Shown here piece after piece: positions 9,022 through 18,568 of a stretch of DNA of 64,000 bases. The notes under the pieces are model-generated. The model did not search any database, had not been told where the DNA came from, and saw only the letters and a program-made list of their open reading frames with translations. The DNA comes from Mycobacterium sp. GTDB taxonomy: Bacteria > Actinomycetota > Actinomycetes > Mycobacteriales > Mycobacteriaceae. Position numbers and translations under genes: made by a program. The stretch covers positions 1 through 64,000 of the forward strand of contig NZ_JASBVP010000011.1 of the NCBI RefSeq assembly GCF_029961025.1, given 5' to 3'. How positions within the stretch are numbered: position 1 is the first letter of the stretch; every line of letters starts with the position of its first letter.

Positions 9022-10289
9022 TCGGCTTCCAGCTTCGCGATCAATTTGTTGCGGCTCTGCTCGATCAGCTTCACCAGTTTCGGGGCGGGCTCAAGCCTTA
9101 TCTCGGCCTGATGCCACCCGATTCCGGCGCGCTTCGCGTGCTCAGCGGCCTCGGCAACGAGACCACAGGCAGCCGACGAGTCCAGCGAGTAGGTTGCGAC
9201 GGTTGAGCCGTCGCGCCCCAAGGCTTCCAGCGTGGGTGTTCCCTGGGGCAGCAGCAGACACCGCGACCGAAGGTCATAATCGTTTTCAACGTGCAACGCG
9301 GAGGCCGCGACACCCAGCGCCGCCACGGCGGTGCGGGCCGAGACCTCGGCGTCCCGGCGCCGTTCTCCCTCAAGCGGGGACCCGTCGGCATCCTGCGTGA
9401 ATCGCAGTTTCCGCAGGGCGGCCAACGAAAGCACCAGTGTCTGTGTCGCGTGGTCGATCAGCACTCCGCCGGCTTGACGATCGATGCTCGGTGTGAAATT
9501 TCCATGGTTGATCTGCGACGGCCGCCCCTTCTCGCGAGCTTCCCCTGTGCGATCAAACAGCTTGGGCTTACCCTTATCGTCCTTCTTCGCTTGAGCTGGG
9601 TCCAGGGTCCAGAATTCGTCGGCATCCGCCGCCTCATAAATCGTGGCAGCATCCCGTTCGATGGCCAAAGGGTCGATCCGGCTACCGACCTTCACCGCCA
9701 GCTTGACGTCGTGGCCGACGATCTCGGAGACAATCGCCCGCTGAAACTTCGACCCCAGCCCGCCTTTCGGCCCAGTCGAATCCCACGCGCCGAACAGCAG
9801 ACAGGTCAGGGCGAACCGGAACATCGCGGTGGCGTTGTCGGGCCTGGCTTCGGTGATCGCCAGCCCGATATCGCTGAGCCGAAACAGCGTGCCGTCGAGC
9901 AGGCTGTCCCGAAACAGTGCGTCGACGATCCGGTGGGGTGCGCGCAAGACCGAAATACGGTCCAGGTCGCGAACACTTTCGTAGCCACGAAAATCCACAT
10001 ATGCGACAGGGAAGTCAAGCTGCCCGGCGTCCCGCGCGTTCTCCAGCGCAGACTCGAGCCGGTTGGCTTGCGATGCCACGGAGTCAAGCAAGACCCGCGC
10101 GTATTCGTCAACCGTGTCGCGGACCGGCCCCTCGACGGCGTATTTGGTGCCGCCACCGTCGGTACTGTAGGTGGGGGGATAGACACGATCGCCGCGACCG
10201 CCAGCGGGCTGCATCTCGATGACTGAGCGAAGCGCCACAGCCCCGCCGGCCACGGCTTCGCGAAGCTGCTCATAGTTGATCGGGTTCAT
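9018..10289 (-). CDS. csb1: Csb1, Cas7-type Cascade backbone of type I-G
   Basis: A 423-aa member of the Csb1 (GSU0053) family, the Cas7-like backbone that coats the crRNA. The start at ATG 10289 (MNPINYEQLREAV) is preferred because GAGAGG lies 7 bp upstream. A TTG at 10313 would add eight residues but lies inside the hairpin. The sequence has the family-like KGGLGSKFQRAIVSEIVG and RVYPPTYST segments. It is the first gene of the cas operon; csb2 overlaps its stop by 4 bp. A perfect hairpin directly over its ribosome binding site suggests control of translation or a protein binding site. Confidence 0.92.
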   Translation of the reverse strand: MNPINYEQLREAVAGGAVALRSVIEMQPAGGRGDRVYPPTYSTDGGGTKYAVEGPVRDTVDEYARVLLDSVASQANRLESALENARDAGQLDFPVAYVDFRGYESVRDLDRISVLRAPHRIVDALFRDSLLDGTLFRLSDIGLAITEARPDNATAMFRFALTCLLFGAWDSTGPKGGLGSKFQRAIVSEIVGHDVKLAVKVGSRIDPLAIERDAATIYEAADADEFWTLDPAQAKKDDKGKPKLFDRTGEAREKGRPSQINHGNFTPSIDRQAGGVLIDHATQTLVLSLAALRKLRFTQDADGSPLEGERRRDAEVSARTAVAALGVAASALHVENDYDLRSRCLLLPQGTPTLEALGRDGSTVATYSLDSSAACGLVAEAAEHAKRAGIGWHQAEIRLEPAPKLVKLIEQSRNKLIAKLEAE

Positions 10290-10292
10290 TGG

Positions 10293-10323
10293 ATACCTCT
10301 CGTTGCGTGCCAACGAGAGGTAT
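10293..10323 (-). promoter_or_regulatory. Perfect 13-bp inverted repeat over the csb1 ribosome binding site
   Basis: The arms ATACCTCTCGTTG (10293-10305) and CAACGAGAGGTAT (10311-10323) pair perfectly around a 5-bp loop. On the minus strand one arm carries the GAGAGG ribosome binding site of csb1 and ends 3 bp before its ATG. In RNA the hairpin would hide that site. In DNA it would be a good dyad operator. It is unrelated in sequence to the CRISPR repeat. The sequence is directly seen; any function is inferred. Confidence 0.75.
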
Positions 10324-10461
10324 GTCTAACAGAAGGGTCCGACACGTCGCGGCGCTTTCGGCATGCAAGTAGTTGAAGGGCTTGCGCCCCCAAGAAGCAC
10401 AACGCACATTTGCTGTGCCCACGGCCAGCCGGATCCGGCCGGTGATCCTGTAACGACGTGC

Positions 10462-10890
10462 CTAGAGCACGGCCAGTGCGACCGCGCCCAGGCTGGCCAG
10501 GCACATCGACGGCCCGTGCGGCACCGTCGGCCCGGAGCCGCGCAGCGTCGCGACCACCCCGATCAGCGCGGTCAGCAGCGGCGCGCCCAGCGCCGCCAGA
10601 AACCAGACGGCCGCACCGAAGCACCCGGTCAGCGCGCCCAGGCCGAGCGCCAGCTTGACGTCACCGGCGCCCATCGCCGCCGGGGCCGCCAGATGCACCG
10701 GCAGGTAGATCAGCGCCAGCGCCGCCGCCCCGGCCAGCGCCGGCGGCCCGTGCCCGCCCGCCGCCGCGCCCACCAGGATCACGCCCGCCCCGGGCAGCGT
10801 GAGCCAGTTGGGCAGTCGGCGCTGCCGCAGGTCGTAACCGCCCAGAACGACCATCCACAGCACCACGGCCGCCGCTGCCATGCCCGGCAC
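10462..10890 (-). CDS. Prepilin peptidase, A24 family
   Basis: A 142-aa inner-membrane protein made mostly of hydrophobic segments. It carries both aspartyl-protease sites of the type IV prepilin peptidase family: the first aspartate in GGYDLRQRRLPNWLTLP and the second in AMGAGDVKLALGLG. Members cleave and sometimes methylate prepilin-like leaders for pilus or secretion assembly. This short version has only the peptidase core, like Rv2551c. The GTG start (an ATG lies three codons in) is one base after the aroE stop, so it is the promoter-distal gene of the alaS-ruvX-mltG-aroE run. The cas operon begins about 170 bp further on. Confidence 0.88.
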   Translation of the reverse strand: MPGMAAAAVVLWMVVLGGYDLRQRRLPNWLTLPGAGVILVGAAAGGHGPPALAGAAALALIYLPVHLAAPAAMGAGDVKLALGLGALTGCFGAAVWFLAALGAPLLTALIGVVATLRGSGPTVPHGPSMCLASLGAVALAVL

Positions 10891-10891
10891 G

Positions 10892-11698
10892 TTAATCCAG
10901 CGCGGCGGCCATCGCCTCCCGCGGCGCCGGCCGCCCTGTGAATTGTTCGACCTGGGCGAACGCCTGATGCAGCAGCATCTGCAGACCGCTGATCACCCGC
11001 CCGCCGGCCGCGCCCACCGCGGCGGCCAGCGGCGTCGGCCACGGGTCGTAGACGGCGTCCAGCAGCACCGGCACCGCGGCGAACACCCCGGCGTACGGCG
11101 CCGCCGCGCCGGCCGGGATGGTGCTGACCAGCAGCTGCGCGCCGGCCACCTCCCCGGCCAGCTCGCCGCTGTCCAGACCGCAGAATCGGGTCGCGACGCC
11201 CAGCCGGGTTCCCAGCCGCACCAGCCGGGCGGCCTTCTCCGGGTTGCGCGCCACGACGGTGATGGCGTCGACACCCAGCCCGGTCAGCGCCACCACCGCC
11301 GCCGGGGCGGTGCCGCCCGACCCGCACACCAGGGCATGCCCGGACACCGCGCCCAGCGCCCCGGCCACCCCGTCGACGTCGGTGTTGTCGGCCCGCCAGC
11401 CGCGCGGGGTGCGCACCAGGGTGTTGGCCGCCCCCACCAGCTCGGCCCGGGCGGTGCGCTCGTCGGCGAAGCGCAGGGCGGCGAACTTGCCCGGCATCGT
11501 CACCGAGACACCGACCCATTCCGGGCCGAACCCGCCGACCACTGCCGGCAGCTCCTCGGCGCCGCACTCGATGCGCTCGTAGGTCCACTCGTGCAAGCCC
11601 AGCGCGCGATAGGCGGCCAGATGCAGCTGCGGGGAACGCGAGTGCGCGACCGGCGAGCCGAGGATCCCCGCCTTTCTAGCGGGCGCTGTCGAGGACAC
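10892..11698 (-). CDS. aroE: Shikimate dehydrogenase
   Basis: The enzyme reduces 3-dehydroshikimate to shikimate with NADPH in the aromatic amino acid pathway. The protein opens with the substrate-binding motif AGILGSPVAHSRSPQLH and has SVTMPGK with the catalytic lysine, NTDVDG, and a Rossmann loop VCGSGGTAPAAV. The GTG start at 11698 gives 268 aa, the usual family length, and overlaps the mltG stop by 23 bp. The frame is open for 45 codons further upstream, but that sequence only shadows mltG. Like its neighbours it lies on the minus strand, coupled to mltG. Confidence 0.92.
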   Translation of the reverse strand: MSSTAPARKAGILGSPVAHSRSPQLHLAAYRALGLHEWTYERIECGAEELPAVVGGFGPEWVGVSVTMPGKFAALRFADERTARAELVGAANTLVRTPRGWRADNTDVDGVAGALGAVSGHALVCGSGGTAPAAVVALTGLGVDAITVVARNPEKAARLVRLGTRLGVATRFCGLDSGELAGEVAGAQLLVSTIPAGAAAPYAGVFAAVPVLLDAVYDPWPTPLAAAVGAAGGRVISGLQMLLHQAFAQVEQFTGRPAPREAMAAALD

Positions 11699-12920
11699 CG
11701 TTGCGCTTGGCCAGCTCGACATCGGCCAGATGTTGCTGATAATCGCTGGTAAACAGCGTCGTGCCGTGCTTGTCGATGGTGACGAAGTACAGCCAGTCGC
11801 CGGGTTCGGGATGCTCGGCCGCACGCAGCGCATCGGTGCCCGGCGAACAGATCGGGGTGGCCGGCAGCCCGTCGGACACGTAGGTGTTCCACGGCGTGGG
11901 CTGCGCGCGGTCGGCGTCGCTGGTGGCCACCTCCCGGCGGTCCAGCGGATAGTTCACCGTGGAGTCGAACTCCAGCGTGCGGTGTTCGCGCAGCCGGTTG
12001 TAGATGACGGTGGCGACCTTCGGGAAATCCTGGGGATCGGACTCCCGCTGCACCAGCGACCCCACCACCAGCACGTCATAGGGCGATAGGTTCATCGATT
12101 TGGCGGTGTCGGTTAGCCCGGACTCCACATACTTCTCGGTGCCGGCGCTGATCAGCGTCGCCAGGATCGTTTGCGCCGAGGCCAACGGATCGACGTTGAA
12201 CGTTCCCGGCGCGATCAGACCCTCGAGGCGGCGATGGTCGTTGCCCATGCTCATCACCGGCCGGGTGGCCCAGCTCGGCACCGCCAGCACCGACACCGCC
12301 GCGGTGCTGGCCGCCGCCCGCAGGTCGGACAGCGAAACGCAGTGCCGGGCGCCGTCGAGATCCACGCAGGTGGCCCGGGAGATCAGCGTCAGGATCCCCG
12401 GTGTCACGGCGTTGGTCTGCACGTCGGTGGTGTCGTCGAGCTGACGGCCCTCGGGGATGACCAGCCTGCCCACCCGGTTGTCGGGGTCGACGAGGCGCTG
12501 CACCGCGGCGGCCGCCGGGATTTCGGTCCGCATCCGGTAATAGCCGGGCTGAATCGACGAGATCTTGGCGTTGCCGTGCGCGGCCTCGACGAACGCCCGA
12601 ACGGTGCGCACGATGTCGTGGTTGCGCAGGGTCTCGCCGATCGCGGTGGTCGAGTCACCGTCACGGATCTGGATCACGACGTCCCGTTTGCCGGCGCCGG
12701 TGTAGTCGTTGTCGGGTCTGAACACGGTGTGCCAGAGCCTGGAGCCCACGAAGACCGCCGCCACCATGACCACGATGAGCACCGCCACGGCGAACCGGCC
12801 GGCGATGCGCCGCCGCCGGCGGCCCCGTTCGGCGCGTAGCCGCTCGATGCGACTTTTGCGGTGCCGGGGCGGCCCGACCGCCACGGGCTGGGCGCGGAGG
12901 CGACCCGCGCTGTCACTCAT
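11676..12920 (-). CDS. mltG: Endolytic murein transglycosylase MltG
   Basis: MltG-family enzymes cut nascent glycan strands and so help end peptidoglycan chains. The 414-aa protein has a basic cytoplasmic N-terminus, one membrane anchor near residues 40-62 ([19 protein letters not shown]) and a periplasmic YceG domain. The catalytic glutamate is in VGSLVQRES. The segment [21 protein letters not shown] corresponds to the family's TYNTY..GLPPGPI..PG motif. The start overlaps the ruvX stop by 8 bp and the stop lies inside aroE. Confidence 0.93.
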   Translation of the reverse strand: MSDSAGRLRAQPVAVGPPRHRKSRIERLRAERGRRRRRIAGRFAVAVLIVVMVAAVFVGSRLWHTVFRPDNDYTGAGKRDVVIQIRDGDSTTAIGETLRNHDIVRTVRAFVEAAHGNAKISSIQPGYYRMRTEIPAAAAVQRLVDPDNRVGRLVIPEGRQLDDTTDVQTNAVTPGILTLISRATCVDLDGARHCVSLSDLRAAASTAAVSVLAVPSWATRPVMSMGNDHRRLEGLIAPGTFNVDPLASAQTILATLISAGTEKYVESGLTDTAKSMNLSPYDVLVVGSLVQRESDPQDFPKVATVIYNRLREHRTLEFDSTVNYPLDRREVATSDADRAQPTPWNTYVSDGLPATPICSPGTDALRAAEHPEPGDWLYFVTIDKHGTTLFTSDYQQHLADVELAKRNGVLDSAR

Positions 12921-13431
12921 CGCCGGCCTCCCCGGGCGCCGGGGCGGCCGGCACGGCGCGGCGCTGATCGAGCCACCCTTGCAGGATCGCCACCGCCGCC
13001 GCCTGGTCGATGACGCCGCGCTGGGCCTTTGCCCGCACCCCGGCGGAGCGCAACGCGCGCTGCGCGCTGACGGTGGTCAGCCGCTCGTCGGCGAGGCGAA
13101 CCGGGATGGGGGCGATCCGCCGGGCCAGGGTGTCGGCCAGCGCTATCGCGTCGCGCGCCGACGGCCCGATTTTATCGGCCAACGTGCGCGGCAACCCGAC
13201 GATCACCTCGACCGCCGGCAGTTCGGTGACCAACTGCACCAGCCGGCGGATATGGGTGCCGTCCCGACGGACGGTTTCCAGCGGGGTGGCCAGAATCCCG
13301 TCGGGGTCGCTGGCGGCCACGCCGATGCGCACCCGGCCCACATCGATGCCCAGCCGTCGCCCCCGCCCAGGATCTGGCACCCCGCCGGGGTCGCCCGGCC
13401 GGTCCGGACCGCGGTGCGCCGGCGAGCTCAC
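12913..13431 (-). CDS. ruvX: Holliday junction resolvase-like RuvX (YqgF)
   Basis: An RNase H-fold protein of the YqgF/RuvX family, linked to 16S rRNA processing and proposed Holliday-junction cleavage. The 172-aa frame has the N-terminal acidic strand [22 protein letters not shown], then [25 protein letters not shown] and the C-terminal [14 protein letters not shown] with the conserved aspartate. The first 25 or so residues are low-complexity, so a slightly later start is possible. It begins directly before the alaS stop (13432) and overlaps mltG by 8 bp, a fixed actinobacterial order. Confidence 0.9.
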   Translation of the reverse strand: MSSPAHRGPDRPGDPGGVPDPGRGRRLGIDVGRVRIGVAASDPDGILATPLETVRRDGTHIRRLVQLVTELPAVEVIVGLPRTLADKIGPSARDAIALADTLARRIAPIPVRLADERLTTVSAQRALRSAGVRAKAQRGVIDQAAAVAILQGWLDQRRAVPAAPAPGEAGDE

Positions 13432-16137
13432 TTAGCCGACCCGCGCTATTACGGCACGGACCGCGTCGAGCGCGGCGTCGATGCCGGCCGCGTTCTTTCC
13501 CGAGCCCTGCGCCAGGTCGGCCTTTCCCCCACCGCGACCGTTGACCGCCGCCGAGAGATGTTTGACCAGGTCGTCGGCGCGGATCCCGAGGTCCTGCGCG
13601 GCGGAGTTGGCGGCGATCACATACGGCACGGAATCCCCCTGCGAATCCCGCTGGCCCCCCGCGATCAGCGCCACCACAGCGGGATCACCACCGAGCCGCC
13701 CGCGGATGTCGCCGACGAGTGAACGCAGATCGGCCGCGGTCATCTCACCGGACATCCGCTGCGCCACCACCCGGACCTTACCGATGCGCTCGGCGCCGGC
13801 GGCGGCGTTGGCCGCGGCCGCCCGCGCGCCGGCCAGCCGGGTTCGTTCGAGTTCCTTCTCCGCGGCCTTGAGCCGCTCCACCAGGTTGGCCACCCGGGCG
13901 GGCACCTCCTCGGACGGCACCTTCAGCGACGACGCCAGCCCGGCCATCAGCGCGCGTTCCCGGGCCAGATGCCGGAACGCGTCCAACCCGACGTAGGCCT
14001 CCACCCGGCGCACCCCGGAGCCCACCGACGATTCGCCGAGAATGGTCACCGGCCCGATTTGCGCCGAGTTGCGCACGTGCGTGCCGCCGCACAGCTCCAG
14101 GGAGAACGGCCCGCCGATCTCCACCACCCGCACCCGGTCGGGGTAGCTCTCCCCGAACAGCGCCAGCGCCCCCATGGCCTTGGCTTTGTCGAGTTGCTCG
14201 GTGAAGGTGTGGACCTCGTAGTCGGCTTGCACCGCCTGGTTGGTGACCTCTTCGATCTGCCTGCGCTGCTCTTCGGTCAGCGGCCCCTGCCAGTTGAAGT
14301 CGAAGCGCAGATAACCCGGCCGGTTCAGCGACCCTGCCTGAACTGCGTTGGGCCCCAGCACTTGTCGCAGAGCGGCGTGCACCATGTGGGTGCCGGAGTG
14401 GCCCTGAGCGGCACCACGCCGCCACTCGGGGTCCACCGCCGCAACCACGGTGTCGCCCTCGACGAATTCACCGGATTCCACGTTGACCTGATGCACCCAC
14501 AGGGTTTTCGCGATTTTCTGCACATCGGTGACCGCCGCCCGGGCGCTCGCCCCGGCACCGGTGCCGCTGATGGTTCCGGTGTCGGCGACCTGCCCGCCCG
14601 ACTCGGCGTAAAGCGGGGTGCGGTCCAGCACCAGTTCGACCCGGTGCGAACCGTCGGTGGTGTGCGACACCACCGGCACCCGCCTGCCGTCGACGAAGAT
14701 GCCCAAAATCCTTGCCTCGGAAGTCAATTCGTCGAAACCAGTGAACTCGGTGGGGCCGGCGTCGACCAGCTCCCGATAGGCGGAGAGGTCGGCGTGGGCG
14801 TGTTTGCGGGCGATGGCATCGGCCTTGGCGCGGCGGCGCTGCTCGGCCATCAACTCGCGAAAGCCCTGCTCGTCGACGGTCAGGCCGGCTTCGGCCGCCA
14901 TCTCCAAGGTGAGTTCGATGGGAAAGCCGTAGGTGTCGTGCAAGGTGAAAGCATCCGGGCCGGAAACCATCGTCGAACCGGAAGCCTTGGTGGCGCGGGC
15001 CACCTCACCGAACAGCCGGGTCCCCGATACCAGCGTGCGGTTGAACCCGGTCTCCTCGGCCACGGCGATGCGGTTGATCCGCTCGAAATCGGCGACCAAT
15101 TCTGGATACGATGGGCCCATCGCATCGCGCACGGTGGCCATCAAATCTCCGACGATCGGGGTGTCGATGCCCAGCAGTTTTGCCGAGCGGATCACCCGGC
15201 GCAGCAGCCGACGCAGCACATAGCCGCGGCCGTCGTTGCCGGGGCTCACCCCGTCGCCGATCAGGATGGCGGCGGTGCGGCTGTGATCGGCGATGATCCG
15301 GTAGCGCACGTCATCGTCGTGGTTGCCGGCGTCGTACGGGCGCGCGGCGCGGGCGGCCACGGTATCGATGATCGGCCGTAGCAGGTCGGTCTCGTAGACG
15401 TTGGGCACGTCCTGCAGCACGCAGGCGACCCGCTCCACACCCATGCCGGTGTCGATGTTCTTGCGGGGCAGCGGGCCGAGGATTTCGAAGTCGGTCTTGC
15501 CGGTGCCTTCGCCGCGCTCGCTTTGCATGAACACCAGGTTCCACAACTCGAGGTAGCGGTCTTCGCTGACCACCGGTCCACCTTCGGGGCCGAACTGCGG
15601 CCCGCGGTCGTAATAGATCTCCGACGACGGCCCGCAGGGGCCGGGGATGCCCATCGACCAGAAATTGTGCTCCATGCCCCGGCGTTGGATCCGGGCGGGC
15701 GGCAAGCCGGCCACTTCCTGCCACAGCTGTGCGGCTTCGTTGTCATCGAAATAGACTGTGGCCCAGATTTTTTCCGGGTCGAGCCCGTAGCCGCCGTCGG
15801 CGACGCTTTTGGTCAGCAGCGTCCACGCCAGCTCGATGGCGCCACGCTTGAAATAGTCGCCGAAGGAGAAGTTGCCGGCCATCTGGAAAAAGGTGTTGTG
15901 TCGGGGGGTGACGCCAACCTCGTCGATATCGGCGGTGCGGATGCATTTCTGGATGCTGGTGGCCGTTTTATACGGCGGTGTGCGCTGCCCGAGGAAATAC
16001 GGCACGAACTGGACCATGCCGGCGTTGACGAACAGCAGGTTGGGGTCGTCGAGGATCACCGAGGCGCTCGGCACCTCGGTGTGACCCGCCTTCACGAAAT
16101 GATCGAGGAACCGTTTCCTGATCTCGTGTGTCTGCAC
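13432..16137 (-). CDS. alaS: Alanyl-tRNA synthetase
   Basis: This 901-aa class II synthetase charges tRNA-Ala. The N-terminus ([39 protein letters not shown]) is the standard aminoacylation domain. The editing domain carries the zinc motif as HSGTHMVHA and CGGTHV. A C-terminal C-Ala domain ends in a glycine-rich stretch ([14 protein letters not shown]). Length and motifs are complete. It is the first gene of a minus-strand run ruvX, mltG, aroE, prepilin peptidase. About 160 bp of non-coding sequence precedes it and presumably holds the promoter. Confidence 0.98.
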   Translation of the reverse strand: MQTHEIRKRFLDHFVKAGHTEVPSASVILDDPNLLFVNAGMVQFVPYFLGQRTPPYKTATSIQKCIRTADIDEVGVTPRHNTFFQMAGNFSFGDYFKRGAIELAWTLLTKSVADGGYGLDPEKIWATVYFDDNEAAQLWQEVAGLPPARIQRRGMEHNFWSMGIPGPCGPSSEIYYDRGPQFGPEGGPVVSEDRYLELWNLVFMQSERGEGTGKTDFEILGPLPRKNIDTGMGVERVACVLQDVPNVYETDLLRPIIDTVAARAARPYDAGNHDDDVRYRIIADHSRTAAILIGDGVSPGNDGRGYVLRRLLRRVIRSAKLLGIDTPIVGDLMATVRDAMGPSYPELVADFERINRIAVAEETGFNRTLVSGTRLFGEVARATKASGSTMVSGPDAFTLHDTYGFPIELTLEMAAEAGLTVDEQGFRELMAEQRRRAKADAIARKHAHADLSAYRELVDAGPTEFTGFDELTSEARILGIFVDGRRVPVVSHTTDGSHRVELVLDRTPLYAESGGQVADTGTISGTGAGASARAAVTDVQKIAKTLWVHQVNVESGEFVEGDTVVAAVDPEWRRGAAQGHSGTHMVHAALRQVLGPNAVQAGSLNRPGYLRFDFNWQGPLTEEQRRQIEEVTNQAVQADYEVHTFTEQLDKAKAMGALALFGESYPDRVRVVEIGGPFSLELCGGTHVRNSAQIGPVTILGESSVGSGVRRVEAYVGLDAFRHLARERALMAGLASSLKVPSEEVPARVANLVERLKAAEKELERTRLAGARAAAANAAAGAERIGKVRVVAQRMSGEMTAADLRSLVGDIRGRLGGDPAVVALIAGGQRDSQGDSVPYVIAANSAAQDLGIRADDLVKHLSAAVNGRGGGKADLAQGSGKNAAGIDAALDAVRAVIARVG

Positions 16138-16298
16138 TCTCCGCTTCCTTTTGCCGTGGGCGCGCCCGGGGCTATTCTCAGCCTATTCTCGGCCCGCGTG
16201 CCTCGCCGGTGTCGCCCGCACTACAGTACCGGCCCGATCGAATACCGTCCGGTAGCGCTAAACCGCTAACGAACCGGCGCGCGCGGTGGTGCCATCGT

Positions 16299-16700
16299 TC
16301 ATCCGGCGAGAAAGCTCAGCCGCACCGAGCGCCGCGGATTGTCGCGGTTGAGGTCGACCAGAACGATGCTCTGCCAGGTGCCCAAAAGCGGCCTGCCACC
16401 CTGAACCGGCACCGTCACCGAGGGCGAGACGATCGCCGGCAACAGATGATCGGCGCCGTGGCCGTATGAGCCGTGGGCATGCCGGTAGCGGTCGTCGCGC
16501 GGCAGCAACCGTTCCAGGGCGTCAACCAGGTCGTCCTCGGAACCGGACCCCGTCTCGATGATCGCCAGCCCCGCGGTCGCGTGCGGGACAAAGACGTTGC
16601 ACAGCCCGTCGGCGCGGGGCGCGCAAAACGAGCGCACGGCATCGGTGAGATCGACGATGCGGCGACGTGCGGTGTCCACGGCCAGCACATCGGTATCCAC
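16299..16700 (-). CDS. YjbQ family (UPF0047) protein
   Basis: A member of the YjbQ/UPF0047 family, some members of which have weak thiamine phosphate synthase activity; the true role is unsettled. Conserved parts are [17 protein letters not shown] with its histidine and threonine, the [15 protein letters not shown] histidine cluster, and the C-terminal [19 protein letters not shown] start at 16700 gives 133 aa, near the family length; the frame is open to 16766, but those residues are low-complexity. It matches Rv2556c in position, downstream of the divergent ABM-type genes. Confidence 0.82.
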   Translation of the reverse strand: MDTDVLAVDTARRRIVDLTDAVRSFCAPRADGLCNVFVPHATAGLAIIETGSGSEDDLVDALERLLPRDDRYRHAHGSYGHGADHLLPAIVSPSVTVPVQGGRPLLGTWQSIVLVDLNRDNPRRSVRLSFLAG

Positions 16701-16804
16701 CCGAGCCAGCCTACGGCCCGGCCTCGCCGACCTGCTACTTCGAGCAACTGCACCCGCCGTGGCCATTGCCGCGCGCGGTCCGCCGGAGCAAAGTTATGAG
16801 TGGA

Positions 16805-16820
16805 CCGGTGACGCCACCGG
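16805..16820. promoter_or_regulatory. Near-perfect palindrome upstream of the first ABM-type gene
   Basis: CCGGTGACGCCACCGG differs at one position from the perfect palindrome at 17688-17703. It ends 35 bp before the ATG at 16856. The block from here through the start codon is also repeated upstream of the second paralogue, so the regulatory region was duplicated with the gene. It is a candidate operator or 5' UTR stem. Confidence 0.5.
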
Positions 16821-16855
16821 GGCGCCGCCCAGAAAAGGGAAAGAGGGTGTCGATC

Positions 16856-17485
16856 ATGTACGCACGCTCGACCACCATCCAGGCGCAACCCTCGTCGATC
16901 GACGCGGGAATTGCGCATCTCCGCGACGAGGTAATGCCCGCGCTCCAGCAGATGGATGGGTATGTCGGTGTGTCATTGCTCGTCGACCGAAAGTCCGGCA
17001 GGTGCATCGCGACCAGCGCCTGGGAGAACGCGGACGCGATGCGCGCCAGTGCCGACCGGGTACGGCCGATTCGCGACCGGGCCGCGCAGATCTTCGGGGG
17101 CACTGCCACCGTCGACGAGTGGGAGATCGGGGTGCTGCACCGCGATCACCGCTCGCACGAGGGGGCCTGCGTGCGGGCGGTGTGGGTACAAGGCGACCCC
17201 GCCCGGACCGACCAAAACATCGAGTACTACAAGACGGCCATCCTGCCGGATTTGGAGAAACTCGAGGGGTTCTGCAGCGCCAGCCTGATGGTCGACCGGG
17301 CATCGGGACGCCTGGTGTCCTGTGCGACCTACGACAGCCTCGCGGCGATGGACAGGAACAGGGAACAGGCCGCGGCGCTGAGGAAGGCCCGCATTCAGCG
17401 GGCGGGCGTACCGGAGCTTGAGGAACTCGACGTCGGCGAGTTCGAGCTGGCGCTCGCCCACCTACGGGTACCCGAGCTGGTCTGA
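16856..17485 (+). CDS. Tandem ABM-fold (dimeric alpha-beta barrel) protein, first copy
   Basis: A 209-aa protein made of two repeats of about 100 residues that resemble antibiotic-biosynthesis-monooxygenase-like dimeric barrels. The two halves share [11 protein letters not shown] / [11 protein letters not shown] and [15 protein letters not shown] / [14 protein letters not shown]. The ATG at 16856 is chosen because the paralogue at 17735 starts with the same residues (MYARSTT); the frame is open further upstream. It matches Rv2557 in position. No catalytic residues can be named. It is 63-70 percent similar by eye to its neighbour, which points to tandem duplication. Confidence 0.85.
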   Translation: MYARSTTIQAQPSSIDAGIAHLRDEVMPALQQMDGYVGVSLLVDRKSGRCIATSAWENADAMRASADRVRPIRDRAAQIFGGTATVDEWEIGVLHRDHRSHEGACVRAVWVQGDPARTDQNIEYYKTAILPDLEKLEGFCSASLMVDRASGRLVSCATYDSLAAMDRNREQAAALRKARIQRAGVPELEELDVGEFELALAHLRVPELV

Positions 17486-17687
17486 TCAACACGGCCGCAG
17501 CGGCCCGGCCGCCGGTGATGTGCGCGTCCCGTGCGTTCCCGTGCGGCCGGGCCGATGCCTCGGATTTGGCAAACCGCCCCGGGACGGCCCGGGGCGGCAG
17601 GTGTGGTGGTCGAGTGCGCTGGCCGATCGCACTGGCCGCTCGCACCCATTGTCAGGTGGAATCCGTTGGAGCAAGGTAGGGGTTGAG

Positions 17688-17703
17688 CCGGTGGCGCCAC
17701 CGG
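17688..17703. promoter_or_regulatory. Perfect 16-bp palindrome upstream of the second ABM-type gene
   Basis: CCGGTGGCGCCACCGG is a perfect palindrome ending 31 bp before the ATG at 17735. A one-mismatch copy sits in the matching place before the paralogue at 16856. The conservation between the two upstream regions, which otherwise differ, suggests an operator or RNA stem shared by the pair. The rest of the 17486-17734 intergenic stretch shows nothing recognisable. Confidence 0.55.
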
Positions 17704-17734
17704 GACGCCGCCCAGATAAAGATGGGGTGGATCA

Positions 17735-18355
17735 ATGTACGCACGCTCTACCACCGTTCAGGCGCAACCCGCGTCGATCGATGCGGGAACCGCGCATGTC
17801 CGCGATGTGGTGATGCCCGCCCTTCAGGAAATCGACGGGTATGTGGGCCTATCGCTGCTCGTCGACCGGCAGTCCGGCAGGTGCATCGCGACGAGCTCCT
17901 GGCAGACCGAAGACGCGATGCGCGCCAGCGCCGACCGGGTCGCGCCGATCCGAGACCGGGTCGCGCAGATCTTCGGGGGGCCCGCCGCCGTCGACGAGTG
18001 GGAGATCGCGTTCTTGCACCGTGACCATCCCGCTGGTGACGGTGCGTGTGTGCGGGCCACCTGGCTCAAGATCCGGCCCGATCAATTCGTCCAAGCCGTC
18101 GAGTTCTACAAAACATCCGTGCTGCCCGCGATCGAGGAGCTGGAGGGGTTCTGCAGCGCCAGCCTGATGGTTGACCGCGCATCCGGGCGCGCGGTGTCGT
18201 CGTCGACGTTCGACAGCCTCGAGGCCATGGAGCGAAACGGGGAGCGGGCCCGGTCGCTGCGCACCGCTCTGCTTCGCGACCTGGGCGCCGACCAGCTCGA
18301 CGTCGGCGAATTCGAGCTGGCGATCGCTCAGCTCCGGGTGCCCGAGCGGGTCTGA
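17735..18355 (+). CDS. Tandem ABM-fold protein, second copy
   Basis: A 206-aa paralogue of the upstream gene with the same two-repeat layout: [18 protein letters not shown] start, [11 protein letters not shown] in repeat one and [11 protein letters not shown] in repeat two, and the same [17 protein letters not shown] ending. It corresponds to Rv2558 in gene order. The start is fixed by a GGGGTGG ribosome binding site and by matching residues in the first copy. The function is unknown. The pair might form a heteromer or be differently regulated, but nothing in the sequence decides this. About 210 bp without a gene follow. Confidence 0.85.
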   Translation: MYARSTTVQAQPASIDAGTAHVRDVVMPALQEIDGYVGLSLLVDRQSGRCIATSSWQTEDAMRASADRVAPIRDRVAQIFGGPAAVDEWEIAFLHRDHPAGDGACVRATWLKIRPDQFVQAVEFYKTSVLPAIEELEGFCSASLMVDRASGRAVSSSTFDSLEAMERNGERARSLRTALLRDLGADQLDVGEFELAIAQLRVPERV

Positions 18356-18568
18356 GCCGATCGGGCCGCGTTGTGGCATGGCCACCACCGGCCCGCATGG
18401 CCGCGACCGGCGGGCCGGTCGCGGCACGTATGCATCGTGGTTCGGCCCTTTGGCGGACGCCGAGGTTGTCGGATTTCGTGGCGGGCAGCCGGCCGTTGAT
18501 CACGACATCGGTGGCCTTTCCTGCCTTTAAGGCCTTTAAAGCGTTACGGCCGCCCGTTCCACGGATGG

